Source of the DNA: Streptomyces sp. YS415
Lineage (GTDB): Bacteria > Actinomycetota > Actinomycetes > Streptomycetales > Streptomycetaceae
Length of the DNA stretch: 64,000 nt
Direction: 5' to 3'
NCBI RefSeq assembly: GCF_023544665.1
Contig: NZ_JAMJFL010000033.1
Location: forward strand, 1 to 64,000
Part shown: positions 8,922-18,500 of the stretch, piece after piece
Layout: the number at the start of each line of letters is the position of its first letter
Numbering within the stretch: the stretch's first letter is position 1
Notes under the pieces: generated by a model
Told to the model about the DNA's origin: nothing
Database searches by the model: none
What the model saw: only the letters and a program-made list of their open reading frames with translations
Program-made: the position numbers and the translations under genes

Positions 8922-9983
8922 ATGACCCACAACACCCCGCTCTCCCCCCGCCCCCTCCACCAGCTCTCCGACGTCCGGCGGCGCGTGCTGACGGCCGCGC
9001 AGCTGCGGGCGCACGGAGTCCCGGCCGCCGAGATCACCGAGCAGTGCCGCACCGGTGGCCCCTGGCAGCAGCTGCTGCCCGGCGTCTGCCTGCTCCACCC
9101 CGGCCCGCCGACCAGCGAGGAGCGGCTGCACGCGGTGCTGCTGTACGCGGCGCGGGAGCGGAACGTCCAGGTGCCGCCGCAGCCGGGCGCGGCGGAGCCG
9201 CACCGGCCGGTGTACACCGAGTCGATGATCACGGGCCTGGCGGCGCTGACCCTGCACGGCTTCGCGGCGACGCCCCCGCTGACCGCCCTGGACACGATCG
9301 ACGTCCTCGTCCCCCGCCTGCGCCGGCTCCGCTCGACGGGCTTCGCCCGCATCGTGCGTACGGCCGCCCTGCCGGCCCCCGAGGAGGTCACGGGCCTGCC
9401 CGTCGCCCCGGTGCAGCGCGCCGTGGCCGACGCGGTCGCCGAACTCTCGGACGCGGGCGCCGTACGCCGGCTGCTGACCGAGGCCGTCCGCGGCGGGCAC
9501 TGCGAACCGGCAGCGCTGGTGCGTGAGTTGAACCGGGCGAAGCTGCTGTCCCGGCCGCATGTGGTGGATGCCGTGGACTCCCTGCTGGCCGAGGGCCGGG
9601 CCATCGCGGAGAACCGCCTGTACGCGATGGTCCGCGAGTACGGTCTGCCCGACCCGGTGTGGAACGTCGATCTGCGCCTGCCCGGCGGACCGCACCTGGG
9701 GGGCCTGGACGCGTACTGGCCGGAGCACGCGGTGGCGCTGGAGCTGGACACCCGCGCACCCCGCCAAGGCGATCGGCAAGGCCATCAGCAGGACGACGAC
9801 GCGCTGTGGTCGGAGTACGCCCGCAAGCGCGAGCACCTGGAGCGCCTCGGCATCACGGTCGTGCACGTCACGCCGAAGAAGCTGAGGGAGGCCATGGACC
9901 AGCAGGCGGCCGTGGTCCGCACGGCCCTGATGGCCTCGGCGGACCGTGACCCGGCCGCGTATGTCGTGGTGCTGCCCCGGTAG
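8922..9983 (+). CDS. AbiEi-like / DUF559-type hypothetical protein
   Basis: 353-residue soluble protein. The N-terminus (RRVLTAAQLRAHGVPAAEITEQ, then GPWQQLLPGVCLLHPGP) resembles the winged-helix domain of AbiEi-type antitoxins. The middle (SMITGLAALTLHGF, then TIDVLVPR) fits the same family. The C-terminal third (ENRLYAMVREYGLPDPVWN to AVALELDT to VHVTPKKL) looks like a Vsr/DUF559 nuclease fold, with the ELD and later K residues in the right order but not a clear full active site. No AbiEii nucleotidyltransferase toxin is adjacent. ATG 8922 has no clear ribosome site; an alternative start lies upstream. Function unknown. Confidence 0.7.
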   Translation: MTHNTPLSPRPLHQLSDVRRRVLTAAQLRAHGVPAAEITEQCRTGGPWQQLLPGVCLLHPGPPTSEERLHAVLLYAARERNVQVPPQPGAAEPHRPVYTESMITGLAALTLHGFAATPPLTALDTIDVLVPRLRRLRSTGFARIVRTAALPAPEEVTGLPVAPVQRAVADAVAELSDAGAVRRLLTEAVRGGHCEPAALVRELNRAKLLSRPHVVDAVDSLLAEGRAIAENRLYAMVREYGLPDPVWNVDLRLPGGPHLGGLDAYWPEHAVALELDTRAPRQGDRQGHQQDDDALWSEYARKREHLERLGITVVHVTPKKLREAMDQQAAVVRTALMASADRDPAAYVVVLPR

Positions 9984-10012
9984 TGACGGACCGGAAAGGC
10001 ATCAGGAGGGGA

Positions 10013-10048
10013 GAGGAGGGGCCGCCGGGCATGCCGCGGCCCCTCCTC
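10013..10048. terminator. Bidirectional hairpin terminator
   Basis: A 13-bp GC-rich stem (10013-10025 with 10036-10048) lies between convergent genes at 8922 and 10067. Confidence 0.8.
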
Positions 10049-10066
10049 ATGTGCTCCCCCGGCCTG

Positions 10067-11209
10067 CTACTTGCCGCAGTACTCCGCTTCCAGCACCGCG
10101 TCGGTGTCCCCCGACCAGTCGCCGTTGAAGTTGAACGACAGGGCGTGCCGGCCGTCGGCCGTGGTCACCGCCTCCGAGGTGGAGCCGTGGATGCCGCCGC
10201 CGTGGCCCCAGACGGTGACGCCGCAGGTCAGTTCGCGTTCGATCAGGCCCAGGCCGTACCCGGCGTTCGGGATGGCGTCGACCTTGACCGTCGTCTTCAT
10301 CTCCTTCAGCTGCTCCGGCGGCAGCAACCGGCCCTTCAGCAGGGCCGTGTAGAAGCGGTTCAGGTCGCCGGAGTCGGAGATCATCTCGCCCGCCGCGTGG
10401 GCCAGGGAGGGGTTGAGCCTCGTGACGTCGTACGTCGGTCCCGTCGTCGACTCGGCGAGCTTGGAGTAGGCGCGGCTGCTGGGCCGGGGGACGGTGACCC
10501 GGGTGCCGGGGACCGAGGTGGCGCGCAGGTCCAGCGGGGCGAGGATGCGGTCGCGGATCTCCTCGCCGTACGGGCGTCCCGTGGCCTTCTCGATGACCAT
10601 GCCGGCCAGGACGTAGTTGGTGTTGGAGTAGTACCAGTCCGTGCCGGGTGCGAAGTCCGGCTCGTGGGTCATGGCGATCGCGACCAGGTCCTCGGGCGCC
10701 TTGGTGTCGTAGCGGTGCCGGAGGAAGCCGTCCTTGAGGAGGTACGTCTCCACGAAGGTCTTGTCGTCGGTGTAGTTGTAGATGCCGCTGGTGTGGTTGA
10801 GGAGCTGGCGCAGGCTGATCTCGCGGCCGTCGTGGCCGTTGCCCGCCACCAGGCCCGGCAGCCAGGTGTCGACCTTGTCGTCCAGGGACAGCCGGCCCTC
10901 CGCCTCCAGCTGGAGCAGCACGGTGGCGACGAAGGTCTTGGTGATGCTGCCGACGCGGTAACGGTCGTTTACCGAGCGGGACTTGCCCGTCCGCAGGTTG
11001 CCGACGCCGGCGGTGGCCGCCCAGGTGCGGCCGTCGGTCCGCGCGCCGGCGGTCACCCCGGGCACCCCGTCCTTGACGGCCGCCTTCATGGCCGCGCGGG
11101 TGGCCGAGTGACCGCCGCCCTCGCCCTGGGCGGCCGCCGGACCCGCCAGGGCGGCCGAGAGCGCCACGGCCGTGGCCGCCACCAGCATCGTCCGTACGCG
11201 TGTGGTCAT
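10067..11209 (-). CDS. Secreted serine hydrolase (beta-lactamase / DD-peptidase family)
   Basis: 380-residue exported penicillin-binding-fold hydrolase. The signal peptide covers roughly residues 1-28 (TTRVRTMLVAATAVALSAALAGPAAA). Catalytic motifs: SITK (nucleophile Ser and Lys), YSN (Tyr general base, in WYYSNTNYVLAG), and HGG replacing KTG (in VWGHGGGIHG). This set is typical of Streptomyces R61-type D-alanyl-D-alanine carboxypeptidases and class C-like esterases. ATG 11209 is favoured over one 15 bases upstream because GGGGGA sits correctly before it. The true substrate could be peptidoglycan stem peptides or an ester. Confidence 0.9.
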   Translation of the reverse strand: MTTRVRTMLVAATAVALSAALAGPAAAQGEGGGHSATRAAMKAAVKDGVPGVTAGARTDGRTWAATAGVGNLRTGKSRSVNDRYRVGSITKTFVATVLLQLEAEGRLSLDDKVDTWLPGLVAGNGHDGREISLRQLLNHTSGIYNYTDDKTFVETYLLKDGFLRHRYDTKAPEDLVAIAMTHEPDFAPGTDWYYSNTNYVLAGMVIEKATGRPYGEEIRDRILAPLDLRATSVPGTRVTVPRPSSRAYSKLAESTTGPTYDVTRLNPSLAHAAGEMISDSGDLNRFYTALLKGRLLPPEQLKEMKTTVKVDAIPNAGYGLGLIERELTCGVTVWGHGGGIHGSTSEAVTTADGRHALSFNFNGDWSGDTDAVLEAEYCGK

Positions 11210-11315
11210 GTCTTCCCCCTTCATCGCCCGGCGCCTCGGTGCGCCGGGCCGGTCGGAAGGGCAGACCTGTGGTGGTTGGGGATGGTTGAGCGGGTGCGCA
11301 CCGGTTGACTGAGTC

Positions 11316-13085
11316 TCAGCCCTTTTTGAGCACCAGCTCGGTGTTCCGGTCAGCGCCGCCTCCGGCGAGGTCCGTCCGGGCGCCGGGGGCGTTGTAGGAG
11401 AGCTCGCGGTAGAGGGCGGCGAGGCCGGTCTGGGAGAGGTCGGAGAAGTCCGTGCGGTGCGGGGCGGCGGCCTCCACGCAGGTGGTGAAGAGGGAGATCG
11501 TGCCGTCCTTGTTGTCCGCCAGCTCGATGACCCGGGCGAGTTGCGGGAAGTCGACGTGCGAGGCGGTGGAGATCTCCCAGAAGGAGCGTCCGCCGGGTGC
11601 CGGGTGCGGGGTGATGGCGTTGCGGTGGATGTGGCCGTTCACCCAGGCCAGGACGTTGCTGTGGGTGCCGAGGAGGGCGATGACCTCCTGGCCGTTGTGG
11701 CGCCGCTCGTTCGGCCGGGCCGGGTCGCGGCGGGTGTTGTCCATCGTCTTGCTGGTGTGATGGCTGAAGACGATGGCGTACGAGTCCGCGTTGTCCCGCA
11801 GCGTCCGGTCCAGCCAGCGCAGCTGCGTGCTGCCGACGGAGCCCTCGTAGTGGCCGCCCGCGTCGGTGGTGTCCAGGCTGATGCCGATGACGTCGTCGGC
11901 GATGCGGAAGCTGTAGTACTGGGTGCCCGCGTCGAGATTCGCCGAGGAGTAGCCGTGACCGGCCGGGCCGACGCCCCGGAACGCCGGGTCGAGGTGGGCC
12001 TTGAGGTACTCGGTCGGCGTGTAGGGCGCGCGCCGCTCGTCCGCGGTGACCGGGCGCATGTCCCGGGTGTGCGCCTTGAGCAGCTCGCGGAACTGCACGC
12101 CCTCGGGGTCCTTGGCCATGCGCAGGGCTTCCTGGAGCTTCTTGGCCTCGGCCGCGGACAGGCTCATCAGCTTCCTGCCGCCGACGGCGAAGTCGGTGAG
12201 CCAGGTGTCGCGGTGCGAGGCGTAGCAGCCGAGGGGCATGGAGTCGTGGTTGCCGACCGTGGAGTACCAGGGGATGGACAGGCCCGGGCTCCGCAACTCC
12301 CGCATGGCGGCGGCGAGGAAACCCTCCAGGTAGGGGAAGCCGAGCTGCTTGTCGGCGTCGCGGACGGTCGAGTCGGGCTGCCAGTACTGCTTGAGACCGC
12401 TGTTGAGGACGCCCTCCCAGTGCCTGGGGTCGCCGGAGTTGGGGGTGATGCGGCCGCCGCTCATGACGGTGAGGAACCACTCCAGTTCGGAGCGGGCGTT
12501 GTTGTCGGTGTTGTCGCCGGTGGTCATGGCGAACTGGAGCGGGGCGCCGGTGACCGGGGCGCCCCGCAGCGCGTTGACCCGCTCGACCAGCGAGACGGCG
12601 CCGTGCACGGTCAGCGCCTCCTGCGGCCGCCAGGCGTGCACGTCGGTGGAGCGCAGGAACTCCAGGCGCATCGGGTGCTGGGCGTCGATGATGTGCAGGT
12701 CGGTGAGTTGCACGAACGCGGCGAGCGTCGTACGGCGGTCGGCGCGGCCGGGCTTGGGGGCGGCCAGGTCGCCGCGGACCACCCGGGGCCAGCCGCGGCC
12801 GTCGGCGAGCCGGCGGTAGCCGGAGGTGCCGCGCGGGGCGGCGACGCTCGCGACGGTGGTGCCTCGGGTGTAGGGGGCGAGCGGCCGGAAGGGCGCCCGG
12901 CGGTCGGAGGCGACCGGTGCCTCCTGGGCGGCGGTCGCGGGGGTGCCGGGGGTGGCGGCCTGGCTGTCGGTGGGCCGCAGGGCGTAGCCGACTCCGGCGG
13001 ACAGGGACACCGCCCCGGCGGCGGCGAGGACGGTACGGCGGTGGACGCCCAGCGCGGAGCTGGCGACAGAGCGTGTGCGCGACAT
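11316..13085 (-). CDS. Tat-exported calcineurin-like metallophosphoesterase (TIGR03767-type)
   Basis: 589-residue secreted phosphoesterase. The signal has a twin-arginine motif (HRRTVLAAAG), so folded export with bound metals is expected. The dinuclear-metal motifs are in order: TDLH, GDNTDNN, GNHD, SHHT and GHIH. Its length and the extended N-terminal and middle regions match the actinobacterial family TIGR03767, whose substrate is not established. ATG 13085 is preceded by GGGGAGA; upstream in-frame codons are not family-like. It lies downstream on the same strand from the gene at 13334, 248 bp away, and is probably transcribed separately. Confidence 0.87.
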   Translation of the reverse strand: MSRTRSVASSALGVHRRTVLAAAGAVSLSAGVGYALRPTDSQAATPGTPATAAQEAPVASDRRAPFRPLAPYTRGTTVASVAAPRGTSGYRRLADGRGWPRVVRGDLAAPKPGRADRRTTLAAFVQLTDLHIIDAQHPMRLEFLRSTDVHAWRPQEALTVHGAVSLVERVNALRGAPVTGAPLQFAMTTGDNTDNNARSELEWFLTVMSGGRITPNSGDPRHWEGVLNSGLKQYWQPDSTVRDADKQLGFPYLEGFLAAAMRELRSPGLSIPWYSTVGNHDSMPLGCYASHRDTWLTDFAVGGRKLMSLSAAEAKKLQEALRMAKDPEGVQFRELLKAHTRDMRPVTADERRAPYTPTEYLKAHLDPAFRGVGPAGHGYSSANLDAGTQYYSFRIADDVIGISLDTTDAGGHYEGSVGSTQLRWLDRTLRDNADSYAIVFSHHTSKTMDNTRRDPARPNERRHNGQEVIALLGTHSNVLAWVNGHIHRNAITPHPAPGGRSFWEISTASHVDFPQLARVIELADNKDGTISLFTTCVEAAAPHRTDFSDLSQTGLAALYRELSYNAPGARTDLAGGGADRNTELVLKKG

Positions 13086-13333
13086 GGCGCGGTCTCCCCG
13101 AGTGCGTGACGCGTCGGCAGTGGTCACGGGCGTCGCTGACGCGAACGACCCGCTCTCTCTGGATCGTTGGCACCGGGAATGACCTGCGCGTGAACGAGGC
13201 GGCAACGCGCAGCGCCGATCACCGTACGTCGATCTTGGGCTGCCCTGCGCGCCCCCGGCCGCTCCTCGGGCGGCCGGAGGACGGTTGCTCCGTGTTCATC
13301 TTCGCGGGTAACCGGGAGGTGTCCGGGGGCTTG

Positions 13334-14212
13334 TCAGGGCCGTCCCGGGTTCGCGGGCGAGTACTCCGGCGCGGACCAGCGCAGGGGGACCGCGGCCGGG
13401 ATCTCCCGCGCCTCGGACAGGGTGAACCGGACCCGTCGTTCGGGAGCGAACTCCGTACGGGCCTCGCCGGTGAGGTGCAGGGCCGTGCCCGTCGTCCAGT
13501 CCAGGAAGAGCAGTCCGGCGCGGGGGTCGGCGGCGAGGTTGCCGAGGGACAGGTACATGGAGTTGCCCGGGTAGTCCGCCCAGCTCAGTTCGCGGGGCGA
13601 GTCGACGCGCACGAAGCCGGGGTTGCCGCCGCGGTGGCTGGCGTCGGCGCCGCCCTCGTGGACGCTGGCCAGGAAGAAGGTGTCGGCGGCGGTGAGGAAC
13701 CGCGCCTGGGCGTCGGACAGTTCGGGGGCCGTCAGGGGCTCCCCCGGCCTGCGGTCGGGCACTGTCTCGTAGGTCTCCCTCCGCTGGAGGTACTTCGGGC
13801 AGTTGGCGAAGACGCGGTCCGCCTCGATGGCGAGCCCGCCGGGGGTGGGCCGGAGCCGTCCGTTGAGCCGCATCCGGCGCCGGGTGCGCGGGTCGAGGGC
13901 GATGGTGCCGACCGGGGCGCCCTCGGTGGCGAGGGCCGCCGCGAGCGGGGAGGCCGGAGGGACCGGGCCCGCGACGGAGATCTGCCGGGGCCCGGTGGCC
14001 CGGACGAACCCGGGCGGACCGGCCAGCGGCGCCGCCCACACCCTGCCGGTCGCCGGGTCGGCGGCGCCGGCCACCAGCAGCGGCTGGAGTCCGAGGAAGG
14101 CGGCGGCCACCGGTTTGATGCCCTCCCCGATGGACCGGCCGACGTGGTCGGCGAGGTCCCGCACGCCGAGCCGGTCCTGCACGGCGAGCGAGCCCTGGTG
14201 GTAGACGCTCAT
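13334..14212 (-). CDS. Pyridoxamine 5'-phosphate oxidase-like flavin protein
   Basis: 292-residue protein with two split-barrel flavin-binding halves: LLVAGAADPATGRVWAAPLAG near residue 45 and FLASVHEGGADASHRGG near residue 180, followed by YPGNSMYLSLGNL and RAGLLFLDW. This is the general-stress/PPOX-like family in Streptomyces, usually F420- or FMN-dependent; the cofactor cannot be decided here. It is transcribed with the VOC gene just upstream (TAG, two bases, ATG), with no ribosome site of its own, so translational coupling is likely. Confidence 0.82.
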   Translation of the reverse strand: MSVYHQGSLAVQDRLGVRDLADHVGRSIGEGIKPVAAAFLGLQPLLVAGAADPATGRVWAAPLAGPPGFVRATGPRQISVAGPVPPASPLAAALATEGAPVGTIALDPRTRRRMRLNGRLRPTPGGLAIEADRVFANCPKYLQRRETYETVPDRRPGEPLTAPELSDAQARFLTAADTFFLASVHEGGADASHRGGNPGFVRVDSPRELSWADYPGNSMYLSLGNLAADPRAGLLFLDWTTGTALHLTGEARTEFAPERRVRFTLSEAREIPAAVPLRWSAPEYSPANPGRP

Positions 14213-14214
14213 GG

Positions 14215-14658
14215 CTAGAAGAAGCCGCAGGTCGGCGCGGACCCGTAGGGCGCCGGGGCGCCCTCGGCGCCGCTCGGCACCGAGATCTCCAGCCGGATGC
14301 CGTCGGGGTCGTGGAAGAAGATGCCGCCGGACCCGGCGCCCTCGGCGTGGGCCACGACCCCCTCGTGGGCGAACTCCACGCCGTACTCGCGCAGGGCGCT
14401 CTCGTAAGCGCGGACCTGCTCGATCGAGTCCGCCCGGAAGGCGAGGTGGTGCAGGCCGGAGCGGGTGCCGTCGTACGGTCCCGCGGCCTGCTGCCAGAGC
14501 GCGAGGACGAGCGTCTCGCCGTCCCCGAGCAGCGCGAACCGCCGGTCCTCCTCCTTGCCCTCGGCGAGCGGGGTGAAGCCGAGGACGTCCCGGTAGAAGG
14601 CGAGCGAGCGGTCGAGGTCGGTGACGTTCAGGCCGGTGTGGCCGGTGTGCAGTGCCAT
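14215..14658 (-). CDS. VOC (glyoxalase/dioxygenase superfamily) protein
   Basis: 147-residue vicinal-oxygen-chelate protein with two beta-alpha-beta-beta-beta modules: HTGLNVTDLDRSLAFYRDVLGF and GLHHLAFRADSIEQV, ending in IFFHDPDGIRLEI. Metal ligands are plausible at the first and second module histidines and the final glutamate. ATG 14658 follows GGAGGG. First gene of a two-gene unit with the PPOX-like gene, divergent from a CGNR regulator across 111 bp that carry repeated GGTTAG half-sites. A detoxification or resistance role is possible; the substrate is unknown. Confidence 0.88.
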   Translation of the reverse strand: MALHTGHTGLNVTDLDRSLAFYRDVLGFTPLAEGKEEDRRFALLGDGETLVLALWQQAAGPYDGTRSGLHHLAFRADSIEQVRAYESALREYGVEFAHEGVVAHAEGAGSGGIFFHDPDGIRLEISVPSGAEGAPAPYGSAPTCGFF

Positions 14659-14677
14659 GGGTTTCCCTCCGCCGTAT

Positions 14678-14749
14678 CTAACCTGTGTAAGTGAGATTAG
14701 TGGTTAGGTTCGGCGAGTGTCAACCAGTCACCTACTCTTGACCGGTTAG
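14678..14749. promoter_or_regulatory. Candidate operator: repeated CTAACC/GGTTAG half-sites
   Basis: CTAACC at 14678-14683 faces GGTTAG at 14702-14707, and a third GGTTAG lies at 14744-14749. All are within the short region between the VOC and CGNR starts, as expected for a shared or autoregulated operator. The protein that binds is inferred, not shown. Confidence 0.45.
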
Positions 14750-14769
14750 CACGGAAGGGAGCCCCCCAC

Positions 14770-15324
14770 ATGTCCGACCCCCACCCCCGCAGGTCCGACC
14801 CCCGCCCGCACACCGGCGAGCCGCTCGCGCTGGACCTGCTGAACACGCGCTGGATGCAGGACGGCGCCCCCCAGGACCTGCTGACGGACACCGAAGGGCT
14901 CGCGATCTGGCTCGCCGCCAACGGCCTGGACGGCACCTTCGGCGCCGACGCCACGACCCTGCGCCACCTCCTCCAGGCCCGGGACGCGGTGAAGGCGGCC
15001 GTCGACGGATCACCGCAGGACGCGGCACCGCTCGTCGACGCCGTCCTCGCGCACGGCCGGATCCGGGCCACGCTCACCGCCGAGGGGCCCGGTGAGCTCC
15101 CCGAGTTCCCCTCCCCCGCCTGGGGTCCGGCCTGGCTCGCCGCCCGCAACTACCTGACGCTGCTCACCACCGCGCCGGACCGGATCCGCGCCTGCGCCCA
15201 CGAGGCCTGCGTCCTGTACTTCTTCGACACCTCGCGCAACGGCACCCGCCGCTGGCACTCCATGGCGACCTGCGGCAACCGCGCGAAGGCGTCCCGGCAC
15301 TACGCGCGGACCAAAGAGGACTGA
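14770..15324 (+). CDS. CGNR zinc-finger (ABATE domain) regulator
   Basis: 184-residue protein. The N-terminal ABATE-type domain (GEPLALDLLNTRW, then LRHLLQARDAVKAAVDG) is followed by a C-terminal zinc finger: CAHEACVLYFFDTSRN, then MATCGNRAKASRHYAR, with the CGNR signature. Family members are putative DNA-binding stress regulators; some neighbour oxidoreductase genes as here. Divergent from the VOC/PPOX-like pair, which it probably controls. Confidence 0.85.
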   Translation: MSDPHPRRSDPRPHTGEPLALDLLNTRWMQDGAPQDLLTDTEGLAIWLAANGLDGTFGADATTLRHLLQARDAVKAAVDGSPQDAAPLVDAVLAHGRIRATLTAEGPGELPEFPSPAWGPAWLAARNYLTLLTTAPDRIRACAHEACVLYFFDTSRNGTRRWHSMATCGNRAKASRHYARTKED

Positions 15325-15518
15325 GGGGGACCAAGGCCGACGAAGGAGGACCGGGGCGCCGTGGCGACTTGTACCGTTCGCCACGGATCACCCGGAAAGG
15401 GATAGCGGGTTTTCCCCATCCCTCGATTTCGTTTGAGTCAACTCTCCCCAAACATCTGTCCCCTGAGTAAGGCTGAGCGATCGCTCCACGCTCGTTCCTT
15501 TACCTACAAGGGATGCTG

Positions 15519-18500
15519 ATGACCCACACCCCCCAGCGCGAACCCATATCGGGTGCCAGACGCGCGGCCCGGATCGCCGTGGCCGCGGGGCTCGTGGCCG
15601 CGCTCTCCGCCGCCGGGCCGATCCCCCTGGCCTTCGCCGAGGACACTCCGGCCGCGGCCGACCCCGCCGTCAAGTCCGCGCACGACAAGCTCGGTTCGGA
15701 CGACGCGGACCTGCTCGCCGACGCCAAGGCGGCCGGCGACAAGAACGTCACCATGATGATCGCCACCGCCCCCGGCCGGACCGAGCAGGTCGCCGCGGAC
15801 CTGGACGCGGTCAAGGGCGGCTCCGTGGGCCGCGCCTACGACGAGCTCGGCTACGTCCGCGCCACCGTCCCGACGGCCAAGGCGGACGCCGCCATCGCCG
15901 CCGCGGCGAAGCTCTCCTCCGTGCACGGCATCGACCTGCGCGAGGAGATCCCGCTGGACGACCCGGTCGCCGCGACCAAGGAGTCGGCGTCGACCGCCGC
16001 CGCCTATCCGGCCCCCGGCAAGAACACCCCCGCCGAGAACCCGTACAACCCCTCCTTCGAGACCGGCGCCGTCGACTTCGTCGAGGACCACCCGAAGGCG
16101 GACGGCCGCGGGATCACCATCGGTGTCCTGGACTCGGGCGTGGACCTCTCCCACCCGGCGCTCCAGAAGACCACCACCGGTGAGCGCAAGATCGTCGACT
16201 GGGTCACCGCGACCGACCCGATCGTCGACAGCGACGCCACCTGGCGCGCGATGACCACCAGCGTCTCCGGGCCCAGCTTCACCTTCTCCGGCCGCACCTG
16301 GACGGCACCCGCCGGGTCGTACCAGGTCAACGTGTTCCGCGAGTCGGTCACCGCGGGCGGCGACGCCAAGGGCGACGCCAACCGGGACGGCGACACCACC
16401 GACGTCTGGGGCGTGCTGTACGACGCCACGGCCGGCACGGTCCGGGTCGACCTGAACAACAACGCCGACTTCGGTGACGACACCCCGATGAAGCCGTACA
16501 AGGACGGCTTCCAGATCGGCTGGTTCGGCACCGACAACCCCGGCACCGACGTCGCCGAGCGCCAGCCGTTCGTCGTGGAGATCCGCAAGGACGTCCCGAT
16601 GGACCCCTACGGCGGTGACTGGGTCGGGCAGAAGCGCGACTTCGTCAACATCGGCGTCATCGAGTCCGAGCACGGCACCCACGTCGCCGGCATCACCGCC
16701 GCCAACGGCCTGTTCGGCGGCGAGATGAACGGCGCCGCGCCCGGCGCCAAGGTCGTCTCCTCGCGCGCCTGCACCTGGACCGGCGGCTGCACCAACGTCG
16801 CGCTGACCGAGGGCATGATCGACCTCGTCGTCAACCGCGGTGTCGACATCGTCAACATGTCCATCGGCGGCCTGCCGGCGCTCAACGACGGCAACAACGC
16901 GCGCGCCGAGCTCTACACCCGCCTGATCGACACCTACGGCGTCCAGCTGGTGATCTCCGCGGGCAACTCCGGCCCCGGCACCAACACCATCGGCGACCCG
17001 GCCCTGGCCGACAAGGTCATCTCGGTCGGCGCGTCCGTCTCCAAGGAGACCTGGGCGTCCAACTACGGCTCGCTGGTGCAGAAGCGCTACGCGATGATGC
17101 CGTTCTCCTCCCGCGGCCCGCGCGAGGACGGCGGCTTCGCCCCGACCCTCGTGGCGCCGGGTGCCTCCGTCAACACCATCCAGACCTGGCTGCCGGGCCT
17201 CCCGGTCGCCGAGGCGGGCTACTCGCTGCCGGCCGGCTACGGCATGCTCCAGGGCACCTCGATGGCCTCCCCGCAGGCCGCGGGCGCCTCGGCACTGCTG
17301 CTGAGCGCCGCCAAGCGCAAGGGCATCGAGCTCACCCCGGCCACGCTGCGCACCGCGCTCACCTCGACCGCCGACCACATCAGCGGAGTCCAGGCGTACG
17401 AGGAAGGCGCGGGCCTGATCAACATCCCCGACGCCTGGGACGCCATCAAGGACGGCGCCACCGCGCACACCTACGCGGTGAAGGCGCCGGTCGACACCGC
17501 GATCGACCAGTTCCTGAAGACCCCGGGCTTCGGCACCGGCCTGTACGACCGCGAGGGCGGCCTGAAGGCCGGCCAGAAGAAGACGTACGAGATCACCCTG
17601 ACCCGCACGTCCGGCGCCGAACGGGCAATCCGGCACGAGCTGCACTTCGAGAACAACGCCGGGGACACCTTCCGGATCGTCGGCTCCGACGAGGTGAACC
17701 TGCCGCTGAACCAGCCGGTCACCGTCAAGGTGCAGGCCGCGCCGCGGTCCGCCGGGCTGAAGAGCGCGATCCTCGAGGTCGACGACCCGCGCACCGAGGG
17801 CATCGACAAGCAGGTCATGTCGACCGTCGTGGTCGCCGCGCCGCTGCAGTACACCTACTCCGCGTCCGGCACGGTGCAGCGCAACAGCCACAAGTCGTAC
17901 TACGTGACCGTGCCCGAGGGCGCCAAGTCGCTGGAGGTCGCGATCGGCGGACTGGCGGACAAGAGCCAGACCCGCTTCATCGCCATCCACCCCTACGGCG
18001 TCCCGTCGGACACGACGTCCACGCCGAACTGCTACAACAACTACCTCGACGGCAACGGCTGCAAGCCGGACGTGCGTTCCTACGCCGACCCGCAGCCCGG
18101 CGTCTGGGAGATCGAGGTCGAGTCGCGTCGTACGTCGCCGCTGCTCGACAACCCCTACAAGCTGGACGTCACCGTGCTCGGCGCGGTCTTCGACCCGGAG
18201 ACCGTGACCGTGCCGGAGGCCAAGGTGGGCACCCCGGTCGAGGCGTCCTGGAAGGTGACGAACAAGTTCGCCGCCCTCGACGGCAAGCTGGCCGGCGGTC
18301 CGCTCGGCTCGTCCAAGGCGGCCCGGCCGACCATCGCCGACCACGAGACGCACACCACCACGGTCGAGGTCCCCGAGGGCGCCGCGTCCCTGGACGTCGC
18401 CATCGGCAACGTCTCCGACACGGCCGCCGACCTGGACCTGACGGTCTACGACAAGGACGGCAACCAGGTCGCGCAGGCCGCTGACGGCGACTCGGAGGAG

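Noticed and set aside
8922..9983. Toxin-antitoxin pair
   Set aside because: No AbiEii-type partner on either side; only an antitoxin-like domain is seen.
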